DNA of 59,760 bases, taken from contig ONAD01000017.1 of NCBI GenBank assembly GCA_900315735.1, forward strand, positions 1-59,760, read 5' to 3'. The notes under the pieces were generated by a model. The model did no database searches. It was not told where the DNA came from and saw only the letters and a list, made by a program, of their open reading frames with translations. Below, one piece after another: positions 35,537 to 43,203 of the stretch (within the stretch, counting starts at the first letter, position 1; each line of letters starts with the position of its first letter). The translations under genes and the position numbers were made by a program. This stretch comes from an uncultured Lachnospiraceae bacterium (lineage in GTDB: Bacteria; Bacillota; Clostridia; Lachnospirales; Lachnospiraceae).

Positions 35537-35728
35537 TTTACGCGAGTAGCGAGAAAAATCTGAGAGAAAAGAAGGAGCCAAGCTTGCTTGAGAGAACTTC
35601 TTTTCTACTCAGATTTGGCGAGCACCGCGATAACTCGAGAAACTCGCAAAGCGTGTTTCTCGTAGTTTAAGTTGCCAAGCATTCATACGAAGTTGCCAGC
35701 CATTCGCAAGAAGATGCCAGTGGCAGGT
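35537..35728 (+). repeat. Dispersed intergenic repeat, copy C (longest)
   Basis: Starts TTTACGCGAGTAGCGAGAAA after a T-rich tract, then a hairpin insert (AAATCTGAG...AAAAGAAG pairing with CTTCTTTT...CTCAGATTT), then GGCGAGCACCGCGATAACTC, CAAAGCGTGTTTCTCGTAG and two tail repeats ending GATGCCAGTGGCAGG. It takes up most of the gap between the LuxR gene and the Rpn-like gene; the rest of that gap holds a promoter. Confidence 0.8.
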
Positions 35729-35945
35729 TTTGCAGTTATAAAATTTTTCTGAAATAACAGAAGAGCATATTGACTTATTAAGAAGTGGCGGGTATGATGG
35801 CAGTATCGAAAGCAAATCATTTGCTTTGATTTCGTAGAGCGGGAATATTTCCCGGATTCATTGGCATTTCGCCAAAATTTCCAAGAAACAGGATAAAAAG
35901 TAAAAAAAGACGGTAAAAGAGTTGGAACAAACGAATTGGTTTGGG

Positions 35946-35974
35946 TTGTCAAGTCGGGACTCTTTTACTATAAT
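35946..35974 (+). promoter_or_regulatory. Sigma-A promoter upstream of the Rpn-like gene
   Basis: TTGTCA at 35946-35951, 17-bp spacer, perfect TATAAT at 35969-35974. The start would fall only about 14 nt before the ATG at 35994, so the leader is very short. Confidence 0.6.
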
Positions 35975-35993
35975 GAAAGGAGAACTATTGTGT

Positions 35994-36836
35994 ATGGCAA
36001 GAAAATGTAAAAGCTATGAGGAACTGGAACTTTCCGATGATTTTATGTTTGCAAAGGTGATGCAGAACAAGGCTCTTTGCAAGGAATTACTGGAACTGAT
36101 TATGGACTTTCCGATTGCGGATATTGTATATCTGGAGGAGCAGAAAACTCTGGATGTGGCAGCAAATGCCAAAAGTGTGCGTATGGATGTGTATGCTGCG
36201 GATGAGAATCAGACGATTTATGATATTGAGATGCAGACCGGAAAGAAAAAGCATCTTCCGAAACGAAGCCGTTATTATCAGGGAATCATAGATATTGACG
36301 AGACGGATAAGGGAATTGAATATCAGAGCTTGAATAAAAGCTATGTAATATTTATCTGCACCTTTGATCCATTTGATGCGGGCAGACATATTTATTCCTT
36401 TGAGAACAGGTGCATACAGGATTTGAATCTGGAGCTGGGGGACGGAACCGGTAAAATCTTTTTGAGCGCAGTGGGGCGGCAGAACGATGTCAGCGCAGAG
36501 ATGAAAGCATTTTTGGAATACTTGTCTAAGAAAACAATAGAAACAGACTTTGTGCATCGACTGGACCGGGAAGTTCAGCGGGTCCGTGATAACCAGAAAT
36601 GGAGGAAAGAGTATATGCAAAGACAGTCGGATTGGATTGAAGATAGAGAAGAGGCAAAAGAAGAAGGTCTCGCTGAGGGAATAGAGGCTGGAAAACTTGA
36701 GATGTTAAATCGGTTTATAAAAGGAATGAAAGCTAAGAACATATCAGAAACTGAAATAAAAAATAATCTGATGGATATTTTTGCATTGCCGGAAGAGGAA
36801 GCAGAAAATTTATTGCAGGGTGGTAAAAAACAGTAA
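35994..36836 (+). CDS. Rpn/PD-(D/E)XK nuclease family transposase-like protein
   Basis: A 280-aa protein of the recombination-promoting nuclease (Rpn, COG5464) group. The N-terminal half holds the PD-(D/E)XK core: LDVAANAKSVRMDVYAAD, then IYDIEMQTGKKKHLPKRSRY, with Asp, Glu and Gln in the expected places. The remainder is helical, with an acidic and lysine-rich coiled region (EDREEAKEEGLAEGIEAGKL) typical of the family. Homologues are found in many copies in Lachnospiraceae genomes and can nick DNA. I chose the ATG at 35994; AAAGGAG lies 11 nt before it, and an ATG at 35973 is possible. Confidence 0.85.
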   Translation: MARKCKSYEELELSDDFMFAKVMQNKALCKELLELIMDFPIADIVYLEEQKTLDVAANAKSVRMDVYAADENQTIYDIEMQTGKKKHLPKRSRYYQGIIDIDETDKGIEYQSLNKSYVIFICTFDPFDAGRHIYSFENRCIQDLNLELGDGTGKIFLSAVGRQNDVSAEMKAFLEYLSKKTIETDFVHRLDREVQRVRDNQKWRKEYMQRQSDWIEDREEAKEEGLAEGIEAGKLEMLNRFIKGMKAKNISETEIKNNLMDIFALPEEEAENLLQGGKKQ

Positions 36837-37148
36837 GATATATGAGAAAATAGCATGATTTAAGGAGAAGGTTCGCTATTGTCATAACCAATAGAAAGGG
36901 GCAATAGGGAATCTTTTTTACTTTACAGGAAATTGTTTTCCTGTAAAGTAAAAAACGCTCCGCGCGAATGCACACTGCGGCGTATAAGGTAGATGTCGCA
37001 AGCGACCGCTGCTGTCGCGAGAATGTGCCAAGGCACATTCTATGTTCCGATAAACATGGGAAACATATTTCTAGCAGTTTATGGCAGGAGCAGAATTTGA
37101 CAATCTGGGGTATAATATTGAGGAAGAAAAGAGAATGAGGAAGATGAT
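36837..37148. other. Gene-free gap with two perfect hairpins
   Basis: 36915-36932 pairs perfectly with 36937-36954 (18 bp, core TTTACTTTACAGGAAA) and probably ends the upstream transcript. A second stem AGAATGTGCC/GGCACATTCT lies at 37020-37041, with GTCGC/GCGAC before it. The GC-rich middle is reminiscent of, but not clearly part of, the dispersed repeat family. No gene is seen. Confidence 0.6.
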
Positions 37149-38036
37149 ATGATAGCATTTAGACCAATAACCATAGATGACAGAGACTGGATGAGTGAAA
37201 AGCTCAGAGAAGATAACAGACAGGGCTGCGAATACAGCTTTGCAAATAACTTTATCTGGTCTGTGATATATAAAGTGGAAGTGGCAGAAGTCTGCGGCTG
37301 CTGCGTGATAAAATTCGATGCAGAAGGGGAAGACTGTTATGCATTCCCAATTGGAGCCGGAGACAAGAAGGCAGCAATTATGCAGCTCCTTACACATGCA
37401 AAAGAAGATAACAGCAAGCTCTATATTGAAAGTATTGAGGAGGCAGACCGGGAGTTTTTAGAAAAGTATTTTTCCGGTACTTTTCAGATCGAAGAAAACA
37501 GGGACAGCTTTGATTATATTTATACAGTGGATAAGCTGACCAGTCTGGCAGGAAAGAAGCTTCATGGCAAACGAAATCACATTGCGAGATTTAAAGACAA
37601 CGAGGATTGGAGTTATGAGCCAATGACAGCGGAAAATAAGCAGGAATGCTATGATATGAATCTTAAGTGGTGCGACCGGAGAGCCTGCAAGTGGAACGAG
37701 GATATGAGTGATGAGCAGTGCGCCCTGAATCAGGCAATGAAATATTTTGATGCGCTGCATTTAGAGGGCGGCATATTGCGTAAGGCTGGAGAAATCGTAG
37801 CATTTACCATAGGAGAACAATTAAATTCCGATACTTATGTAGTGCATTTTGAAAAAGCATTTCCGGAAATACAGGGTGCTTATCCGATGATTAACCAGCA
37901 GTTCGTAATGCATAATTGTCAGGAGTATAGTTATGTAAACCGAGAAGATGATGCCGGGGATGAGGGACTGCGAAAGGCAAAATTATCCTATTATCCTGAT
38001 ATTTTGCTGAAAAATTATACTGCACGGGAGATTTAA
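37149..38036 (+). CDS. DUF2156 / phosphatidylglycerol lysyltransferase-like protein
   Basis: A 295-aa cytoplasmic protein of the DUF2156 (LPG_synthase_C-like) family, built from two GNAT-like folds. Characteristic stretches are FRPITIDDRDWM at the start, CEYSFANNFIW, HGKRNHIARF, and DTYVVHFEKAFPEIQGAYPMI with VNREDDAGDEGLRKAKLSYY near the end. MprF homologues use this fold to transfer amino acids from tRNA to lipid, but this protein lacks the membrane flippase part, so its substrate is unknown. GAGGAAG precedes the ATG. The next acetyltransferase gene begins 1 nt after its stop codon, so the pair is an operon. Confidence 0.85.
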   Translation: MIAFRPITIDDRDWMSEKLREDNRQGCEYSFANNFIWSVIYKVEVAEVCGCCVIKFDAEGEDCYAFPIGAGDKKAAIMQLLTHAKEDNSKLYIESIEEADREFLEKYFSGTFQIEENRDSFDYIYTVDKLTSLAGKKLHGKRNHIARFKDNEDWSYEPMTAENKQECYDMNLKWCDRRACKWNEDMSDEQCALNQAMKYFDALHLEGGILRKAGEIVAFTIGEQLNSDTYVVHFEKAFPEIQGAYPMINQQFVMHNCQEYSYVNREDDAGDEGLRKAKLSYYPDILLKNYTAREI

Positions 38037-38037
38037 G

Positions 38038-38910
38038 ATGGAAATACGGTTTGCAACAAAAGAGATGATTCCACAGATAAAAGAGATTTGGCATCGGTGC
38101 TTCGGGGATGAAGAGGACTATATGGAATTCTATTTTACGCACCGGTTTACGGAAGAAAATATGCTGGTGTGTATGGAAGATAAGAAGCCTGTGGCAATGA
38201 CAACATTTCTTAAGGCGTATCTTGTGACCGGGGAAGGTGAGATACCGGTACATTATGCTTATGCAGTAGCAACCCTGCCGGAATACCGGGGCAGGGGCTA
38301 TGCAAAAATGCTGTTAGAAAAAGGAAAACAGCATTTTCAGACACCGATTGTCTTAGAACCAGCCAGCAAAAGCCTCATATACTATTATGAGAAGCTGGGA
38401 TTCCGTATGGCATTTTGCGTAGCAGAGCGAACCATTCTTCCGGACGAAATTGCAGAAGCAAAAGGGGAAGAAAAAGGGCCGCAGAAATACTGGCTGCTTA
38501 CAGTGACACCGGATGAGTATGTGAATCTTCGGGATGCCTCTTTTACGGAAAATGGTTATATCCGCTGGGATAAGGATGCAATTACTTATGCGTTGCTGGA
38601 AAATGACTATGCAGATGGTTATGCTTATAAAGTGCAGCACCATGGCAGAGAGGATCTTTTATTATTCCGGGAAGAGGAAAAGGCAATCGAAGTATTGGAA
38701 ACAACTTTGTCAGAGCAGGATTTGCTGGCGGTATTAAAGCGTCTTCGGATAAAAGTTCCGGTCAGAGTCAGAAAATCTTTGGCGGCAGTTGAAAGAGAAG
38801 AACGAGTCGGAAATGATAAAAAAAAACAGGGCTATCAGAAAAAAGATTTTGGCATGATAACCGGCTGTGATGAGGCGGAGAATGGGTACTTGAATCTTAC
38901 GCTGGAGTAG
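38038..38910 (+). CDS. GNAT-family N-acetyltransferase
   Basis: A 290-aa protein with an N-terminal GNAT domain (residues 1-150). Motif A for acetyl-CoA binding is YAVATLPEYRGRGYAKMLLE, followed by LIYYYEKLGF. The C-terminal 140 residues are a second, weaker domain resembling the sterol-carrier-like or Eis-type extension (NGYIRWDKDAITYALLEN). The substrate is unknown. It is translated directly after the DUF2156 gene with a 1-nt gap, which suggests a shared role, perhaps in modifying a peptide or an amino group. Confidence 0.82.
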   Translation: MEIRFATKEMIPQIKEIWHRCFGDEEDYMEFYFTHRFTEENMLVCMEDKKPVAMTTFLKAYLVTGEGEIPVHYAYAVATLPEYRGRGYAKMLLEKGKQHFQTPIVLEPASKSLIYYYEKLGFRMAFCVAERTILPDEIAEAKGEEKGPQKYWLLTVTPDEYVNLRDASFTENGYIRWDKDAITYALLENDYADGYAYKVQHHGREDLLLFREEEKAIEVLETTLSEQDLLAVLKRLRIKVPVRVRKSLAAVEREERVGNDKKKQGYQKKDFGMITGCDEAENGYLNLTLE

Positions 38911-39020
38911 AAACTTTATGAGATAAATTCTTTATGAGATAAATTCTATATGAGAGAAGAATTTTATAAGAAGATGATGAAATGCTACTTTAGGATAGCA
39001 AGTGTGAAAGGAGGTTTTAT

Positions 39021-39794
39021 ATGATTGGAATATATATCTGGATTCCGTTTGTAGGAACATTTTTGGGGGCGGCCTGTGTGCTGTTTATGACTGGGGAGTT
39101 GAAGCCGCTGGTGCAGAAATCCCTGCTGGGATTTGCATCCGGAGTCATGGTGGCAGCGTCGGTATGGTCGCTATTGATTCCGTCTTTGGAAATGTCAGAA
39201 GAAATGGGAAGGTTGTCATTTATTCCGGCAGCAGTTGGATTTGCCCTTGGAATTGCATTTTTGCTGATTTTGGATAGGATTATTCCGCATTTACATTTAA
39301 ACAGTGATGAGCCGGAGGGAATCAAAGCACACCTAAAAAAAACAACCATGCTGGTACTAGCAGTTACCTTACATAATATTCCGGAAGGAATGGCAGTGGG
39401 TGTAGTATTCGCAGGATTTCTGATGGGTAGCGGAAATATTACTTTGACAGGAGCACTTGCCCTGGCAATCGGTATTGCCATTCAGAATTTCCCGGAGGGT
39501 GCAATTATATCCTTGCCGCTTCGCAGTGAAGGAACCGGAAAAGGAAAAGCATTTCTTTATGGTGCACTGTCTGGCATTGTAGAGCCGATAGCTGCAATTA
39601 TAACCATTGCAGCAGCATCCATAGTGATTCCGATTCTGCCGTATCTGTTATCGTTTGCAGCAGGCGCCATGATTTATGTGGTAATCGAAGAACTGCTGCC
39701 GGAAGCATCCACAGGCAGCCATTCGAATATTGCAACCATATGGTTTTCAGTAGGATTTCTGCTGATGATGATACTGGATGTGGCACTGGGATAG
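39021..39794 (+). CDS. ZIP-family metal transporter
   Basis: A 257-aa membrane transporter with eight hydrophobic segments, in the ZIP/ZupT family that imports divalent metals such as zinc. The two metal-binding helices are plain: HNIPEGMAVGVVF in segment IV and IQNFPEGAIISLPLRSEG in segment V. A short His-containing loop (IIPHLHLNSDEPEG) lies between segments III and IV. The C-terminus has VVIEELLPEAS, also typical. AAAGGAGG precedes the ATG. It ends at a strong terminator shared with the convergent XRE gene. No metal regulator is adjacent. Confidence 0.9.
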   Translation: MIGIYIWIPFVGTFLGAACVLFMTGELKPLVQKSLLGFASGVMVAASVWSLLIPSLEMSEEMGRLSFIPAAVGFALGIAFLLILDRIIPHLHLNSDEPEGIKAHLKKTTMLVLAVTLHNIPEGMAVGVVFAGFLMGSGNITLTGALALAIGIAIQNFPEGAIISLPLRSEGTGKGKAFLYGALSGIVEPIAAIITIAAASIVIPILPYLLSFAAGAMIYVVIEELLPEASTGSHSNIATIWFSVGFLLMMILDVALG

Positions 39795-39795
39795 A

Positions 39796-39858
39796 AAATC
39801 CCGGATATCTGATAATTTGAGGAACATCTCATTTTTATCAGGTATCCGGGATTTTTTT
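39796..39858 (+). terminator. Bidirectional terminator between the ZIP and XRE genes
   Basis: AAATCCCGGATATCTGATAA pairs at 19 of 20 positions with the sequence ending CCGGGATTT at 39835-39854; T-runs follow on both strands. Confidence 0.8.
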
Positions 39859-39879
39859 GCTGTCGGGAAGATAGCACTT

Positions 39880-40209
39880 TTAAGATAAATTCAATAATTT
39901 CTGTATTGCTTCCTGCATTTCCGGGTGCTTCCGGTATTGTAGAATCAATTCTTTTTCATGTCTGGTCAGAATAATTTTTTCGGAATCGTCATAACCGAAA
40001 GTTCCAAGAATGTCATTGATTTTATATATTTCGCATAAGAGCAAAAGCGTATCGGCATCCGGCTGGGTCTGACCGCTTTCCCAGCCATAAATGGTTTTTG
40101 GCGCTACCGGGACAGATTTCTCACTTAACTGGATGGAGACATCCGTTACGGAAAGCTGGTTGCGTTTGCGATATTCTTTTAATACTTTTGCGATGTTTGC
40201 ATTTTTCAT
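39880..40209 (-). CDS. XRE-family regulator next to the defence operon
   Basis: A 109-aa protein with an N-terminal Cro/CI helix-turn-helix (residues 5-62: IAKVLKEYRKRNQLSVTDVS, PKTIYGWESGQTQPDADTL) and a 45-residue helical tail (IILTRHEKELILQYRKHPEM). It is divergent from the defence operon, with both promoters in the 177-nt gap. GAGGTG precedes the start. Such an arrangement usually means control of the neighbouring operon, although the -10/-35 overlap with an operator has not been shown. Confidence 0.85.
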   Translation of the reverse strand: MKNANIAKVLKEYRKRNQLSVTDVSIQLSEKSVPVAPKTIYGWESGQTQPDADTLLLLCEIYKINDILGTFGYDDSEKIILTRHEKELILQYRKHPEMQEAIQKLLNLS

Positions 40210-40227
40210 TTTTTCACCTCTTTTTTA

Positions 40228-40354
40228 ATCATAAACTAACATATTTTTAACGTCAAACAATTCTCGGATAGCAGGAAAAATGGATGTTGATATTCTCTTT
40301 AAGAAAGAATATAATGCTATTTATAAGAAAATATTCCCGGAGTCAGAGAATATT
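40228..40354. promoter_or_regulatory. Divergent promoters and possible operator of the defence operon
   Basis: Minus strand: TTGACG (40251-40256), 17 bp, TATGAT (40228-40233) for the XRE gene. Plus strand: TTGATA (40287-40292), 17 bp, TATAAT (40310-40315) for the defence operon. Downstream of the latter is the inverted repeat AATATTC (40330-40336) and GAATATT (40348-40354), a possible operator in the leader. Confidence 0.65.
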
Positions 40355-40386
40355 ATGAGTTGGAATCTTTTAAAGAGAGAAAGAAA

Positions 40387-40581
40387 ATGGCAAAGACAAT
40401 AACAGAAAAATTAGCAATATACATAGCAGATAATCGTTTATCCGTAACACAGGTTGCACGGGATACCGCCATTTCGGAGGATAAACTGCAGGTGGGAGCA
40501 AAAGAAAGCCTGAACGCAACAGAGTTTCTGGAATTGTGTTCCTATTTGAATGTGAAACCGGAAGAATTGAAGAAATGGTGA
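40387..40581 (+). CDS. Small XRE-like protein, 64 aa
   Basis: A 64-aa protein that looks like a minimal helix-turn-helix: IADNRLSVTQVARDTAISED, then LNATEFLELCSYLNVKPEEL. The second part matches the end of XRE domains. I chose the ATG at 40387; the ATG at 40360 lies in the leader. It is the first gene of the defence operon and ends 5 nt before the PAPS-reductase-like gene. It may be a second regulator, or a partner of the divergent XRE protein. Confidence 0.75.
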   Translation: MAKTITEKLAIYIADNRLSVTQVARDTAISEDKLQVGAKESLNATEFLELCSYLNVKPEELKKW

Positions 40582-40586
40582 GTTAA

Positions 40587-42308
40587 ATGCAAAGATATCG
40601 ATGCACGAAAGATAATATCATAACACAGACCAGCGTCTGCCCGGTATGCAAGGAACGGGCGGAACTGGAAAAATCCGACATTTACTGGTGTGATACCTGT
40701 AACATTCCTTTATATCAGAAAAAATGTTCCTGTGGCAGTAAGCCAAGGAGAATGGTATCGGATATCCGCCCGGTATTTCCGGAGGAAAGATTGCTGTTAG
40801 AAATTTTGCTGAAAAAGCCATTTGCATTTTTAAAAGATTCGGTATGGAACGGCTCCGGAAATAAATATTATGTCAATGGCAAACGAATTGACTTTTCTGT
40901 AAAAGATTTAATAGAAGTAGACGCAGAAGAAGTGCGTAAGCAGTATGAGGATTTGAGAGAACAGAATACCTATCAGTATTTTGATTCCTATATAAAAAGA
41001 TTCTTAGAGGAGAACCGGGAGCGTTATGAAGAGATAACCACAGAAGCGACCGGTTATATCAGAGAGAGCACGAAGAATTATAAGATTCAGGATATGTTTG
41101 TCTCTTTTTCCGGTGGAAAGGATTCAACGGTGGTATCCAGTCTTGTAATGCGGGCGTTATCAGAACCGAAGATACTTCATATTTTCGGGGATACTACATT
41201 GGAATTTCCGGAAACCATGCACTATGTGGAGCGGTTTAAGAAAGAGCATCCGAAGACACCGGTTCTGTCATCGAGAAATAAAGAAAAGAATTTTGAAGAA
41301 CTGTGTGAACTGATGGGACCGCCAAGCCGTGTCATGCGCTGGTGCTGTACTATTTTTAAAACGGGAGCAATCCAGCGGAAGATAAAAGCGTTGTTTGGTG
41401 ATAAAGATAAAATAATTACATTCTATGGAATCCGGAGAAGTGAGTCTGCCAGCAGAAGCAAATATGAGCGGGAGACAGAAGGCTCGAAGATTACGAAGCA
41501 GATTACGATTTCACCGATTATTGACTGGATGGACTTTGATATCTGGTTGTATCTTCTGACTACAAAGACAGATTTCAATGACGCATATCGCTGGGGTTAT
41601 ACCAGAGTAGGCTGCTGGTGCTGCCCGAATAACAGTGCCTGGTCAGAATTTTTATCAAGAATTTATATGCCGGAGCAGTCAAAGCACTGGCAGGAATTAT
41701 TGGTTGATTTTGCAAGGCGGATTGGCAAGCCGGATGCAGAAAGTTATATCCGGGATGGCAAATGGAAAGCCAGACAGGGCGGAAATGGCGTGGAATATGC
41801 CAATAAAGCAGTGGTGTCATTTAAACCCTGTGTATTGGAAGAAAACAGCTTTAATTATGAATTGCAGCGGCCGATTTCAGAAGAATTATATGAGCTATTC
41901 CGGCCGTTTGGATATATCAATAAGAATCTTGGAAATGAGCGTTTGGGAGAAGTGTTTATTACCACAAAAAATGGCAATCCAAGAATAAAATTGCAGGGAC
42001 GAATAGGTAAGACCACTCTGAAGGTGACAATTTATGATACGCATCTGGATGGAGCAAAAAATCTGGAAACAGCGGAAGATAAGATAAAATGCCAGCTGAC
42101 CAAATATCAGCTCTGCATGGGCTGTAAGGCCTGTGAAAGTATCTGTAAGCACAATGCAATTGTTATCCGGGATGAAAAGGATGGAAGCATTTCCTATCAT
42201 ATTTTGGATGAAAAATGTGTCCGCTGTGGAGAGTGTGTCAACCATTATGTAGGTGGCTGTTACATCAGAAAAGTGCTGACAACAAAACGAGGAAAAAGGG
42301 AAGAGTAG
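40587..42308 (+). CDS. PAPS-reductase-family sulfur-transfer protein (SspD/DndC-like)
   Basis: A 573-aa protein. The N-terminal 50 residues carry three Cys pairs (CPVC, CDTC, CSC), probably a Zn ribbon. Residues 170-420 are the PAPS reductase/ATP-pyrophosphatase fold: the PP-loop SGGKDS is at 175-180, followed by HIFGDTTLEFPET, RVMRWCCTIFKTG and GIRRSESASRSKYE. The last 65 residues carry two 4Fe-4S motifs, Cys 510/513/516/520 and Cys 544/547/550/558. In Dnd and Ssp systems this family adenylates the DNA backbone so that sulfur can replace a phosphate oxygen. The ferredoxin-like tail could pass electrons or sulfur. The next genes encode a DUF4007 protein, an ATPase and a cysteine desulfurase, which fits phosphorothioation rather than assimilatory sulfate reduction. 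Confidence 0.85.
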   Translation: MQRYRCTKDNIITQTSVCPVCKERAELEKSDIYWCDTCNIPLYQKKCSCGSKPRRMVSDIRPVFPEERLLLEILLKKPFAFLKDSVWNGSGNKYYVNGKRIDFSVKDLIEVDAEEVRKQYEDLREQNTYQYFDSYIKRFLEENRERYEEITTEATGYIRESTKNYKIQDMFVSFSGGKDSTVVSSLVMRALSEPKILHIFGDTTLEFPETMHYVERFKKEHPKTPVLSSRNKEKNFEELCELMGPPSRVMRWCCTIFKTGAIQRKIKALFGDKDKIITFYGIRRSESASRSKYERETEGSKITKQITISPIIDWMDFDIWLYLLTTKTDFNDAYRWGYTRVGCWCCPNNSAWSEFLSRIYMPEQSKHWQELLVDFARRIGKPDAESYIRDGKWKARQGGNGVEYANKAVVSFKPCVLEENSFNYELQRPISEELYELFRPFGYINKNLGNERLGEVFITTKNGNPRIKLQGRIGKTTLKVTIYDTHLDGAKNLETAEDKIKCQLTKYQLCMGCKACESICKHNAIVIRDEKDGSISYHILDEKCVRCGECVNHYVGGCYIRKVLTTKRGKREE

Positions 42309-42313
42309 GAAGA

Positions 42314-43195
42314 ATGGGAGCAATGATAAAAAAGATTCGACTGAAAGGTCATGAGACATTTATATTGCGGGAAGGCTGGCTGACAAAGGGACTGGCAGCA
42401 GTAGAAAAGGATGGGACTGTATTCAGTAAAAATTCCGGAGCAGATGCTTTGGGAGTCGGAACCAATATGGCAAAGGCAATCCGTTACTGGATGCAGTCAG
42501 CCGGATTCATTGGAAAAGATGGAAACAGGGCAGCCGTAAAACTGGAATCACTTGGTCAATTAGTATATCAGAAGGACCCGTATTTTGAGGATGATTTTTC
42601 CTATTGGCTGGTACATATGAATCTGGTGACAAATGCCGAGGCAGTGACAAGCTGGTATCTTTTCTTTAATACATTGCAGGCAGAAGAATTTACAAGAACA
42701 GAACTGGAAGATTATATGCTGCGGGAATATGCAGTGGAAACGGAGCGGACAGAGATTCCAAGACGTTCGCTGGCAGATGACTGCAGTGCCATACTCCGGA
42801 TGTATAGCAGGGATCATGTGGAGGATTACGACCCGGAGGATAAGAGCATCAGTCCTTTTGCACACCTTGGATTATTAAAGCTGGATGGTGGGAAATACCG
42901 GAAGAGCCAGCCGAATTTAAACCGGCTCAGCCCATTTGCAGTCTGGTATCTTATCGAAAAGATGTGGGAAGAAAATAAAACGAACAGCATCAGTATTGCA
43001 AGCCTTTTGGAAGATGCAAAAGGTCCGGGAAAAATTCTGCAGTTAAAGAGGGCGGCATTGAATGAATATCTGGATAAACTGGATAACTATGGCTATATCC
43101 GGCTGAACCGGACGGCAGGACTGGATATGGTATACAAAAATGAAGAGAAAGATTGGGGACCGTATGAAGTTGCGGAATTATATTATGAAAAATAA
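42314..43195 (+). CDS. DUF4007 protein (SspB-like)
   Basis: A 293-aa protein of the DUF4007 family. The conserved opening is LKGHETFILREGWLTKGL, followed by GVGTNMAKAIRYWMQSAGFI, DDFSYWLVHMNLV, and the C-terminal winged-helix-like part LNEYLDKLDNYGYIRLNRTAG. DUF4007 proteins are linked to DNA phosphorothioation; SspB of the Ssp system carries this domain and nicks DNA so that sulfur can be added to one strand. I chose the ATG at 42314, 5 nt after the preceding stop codon with AGGA before it; a longer open frame reaches back to 42215 inside the upstream gene. The nickase role is inferred from the family. Confidence 0.82.
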   Translation: MGAMIKKIRLKGHETFILREGWLTKGLAAVEKDGTVFSKNSGADALGVGTNMAKAIRYWMQSAGFIGKDGNRAAVKLESLGQLVYQKDPYFEDDFSYWLVHMNLVTNAEAVTSWYLFFNTLQAEEFTRTELEDYMLREYAVETERTEIPRRSLADDCSAILRMYSRDHVEDYDPEDKSISPFAHLGLLKLDGGKYRKSQPNLNRLSPFAVWYLIEKMWEENKTNSISIASLLEDAKGPGKILQLKRAALNEYLDKLDNYGYIRLNRTAGLDMVYKNEEKDWGPYEVAELYYEK

Positions 43196-43203
43196 AGGGA
43201 ACG

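Noticed and set aside
36837..37148. Dispersed repeat copy in the gap before the DUF2156 gene
   Set aside because: The GC-rich patch resembles the family in composition but lacks the diagnostic blocks, so it was not counted as a copy.
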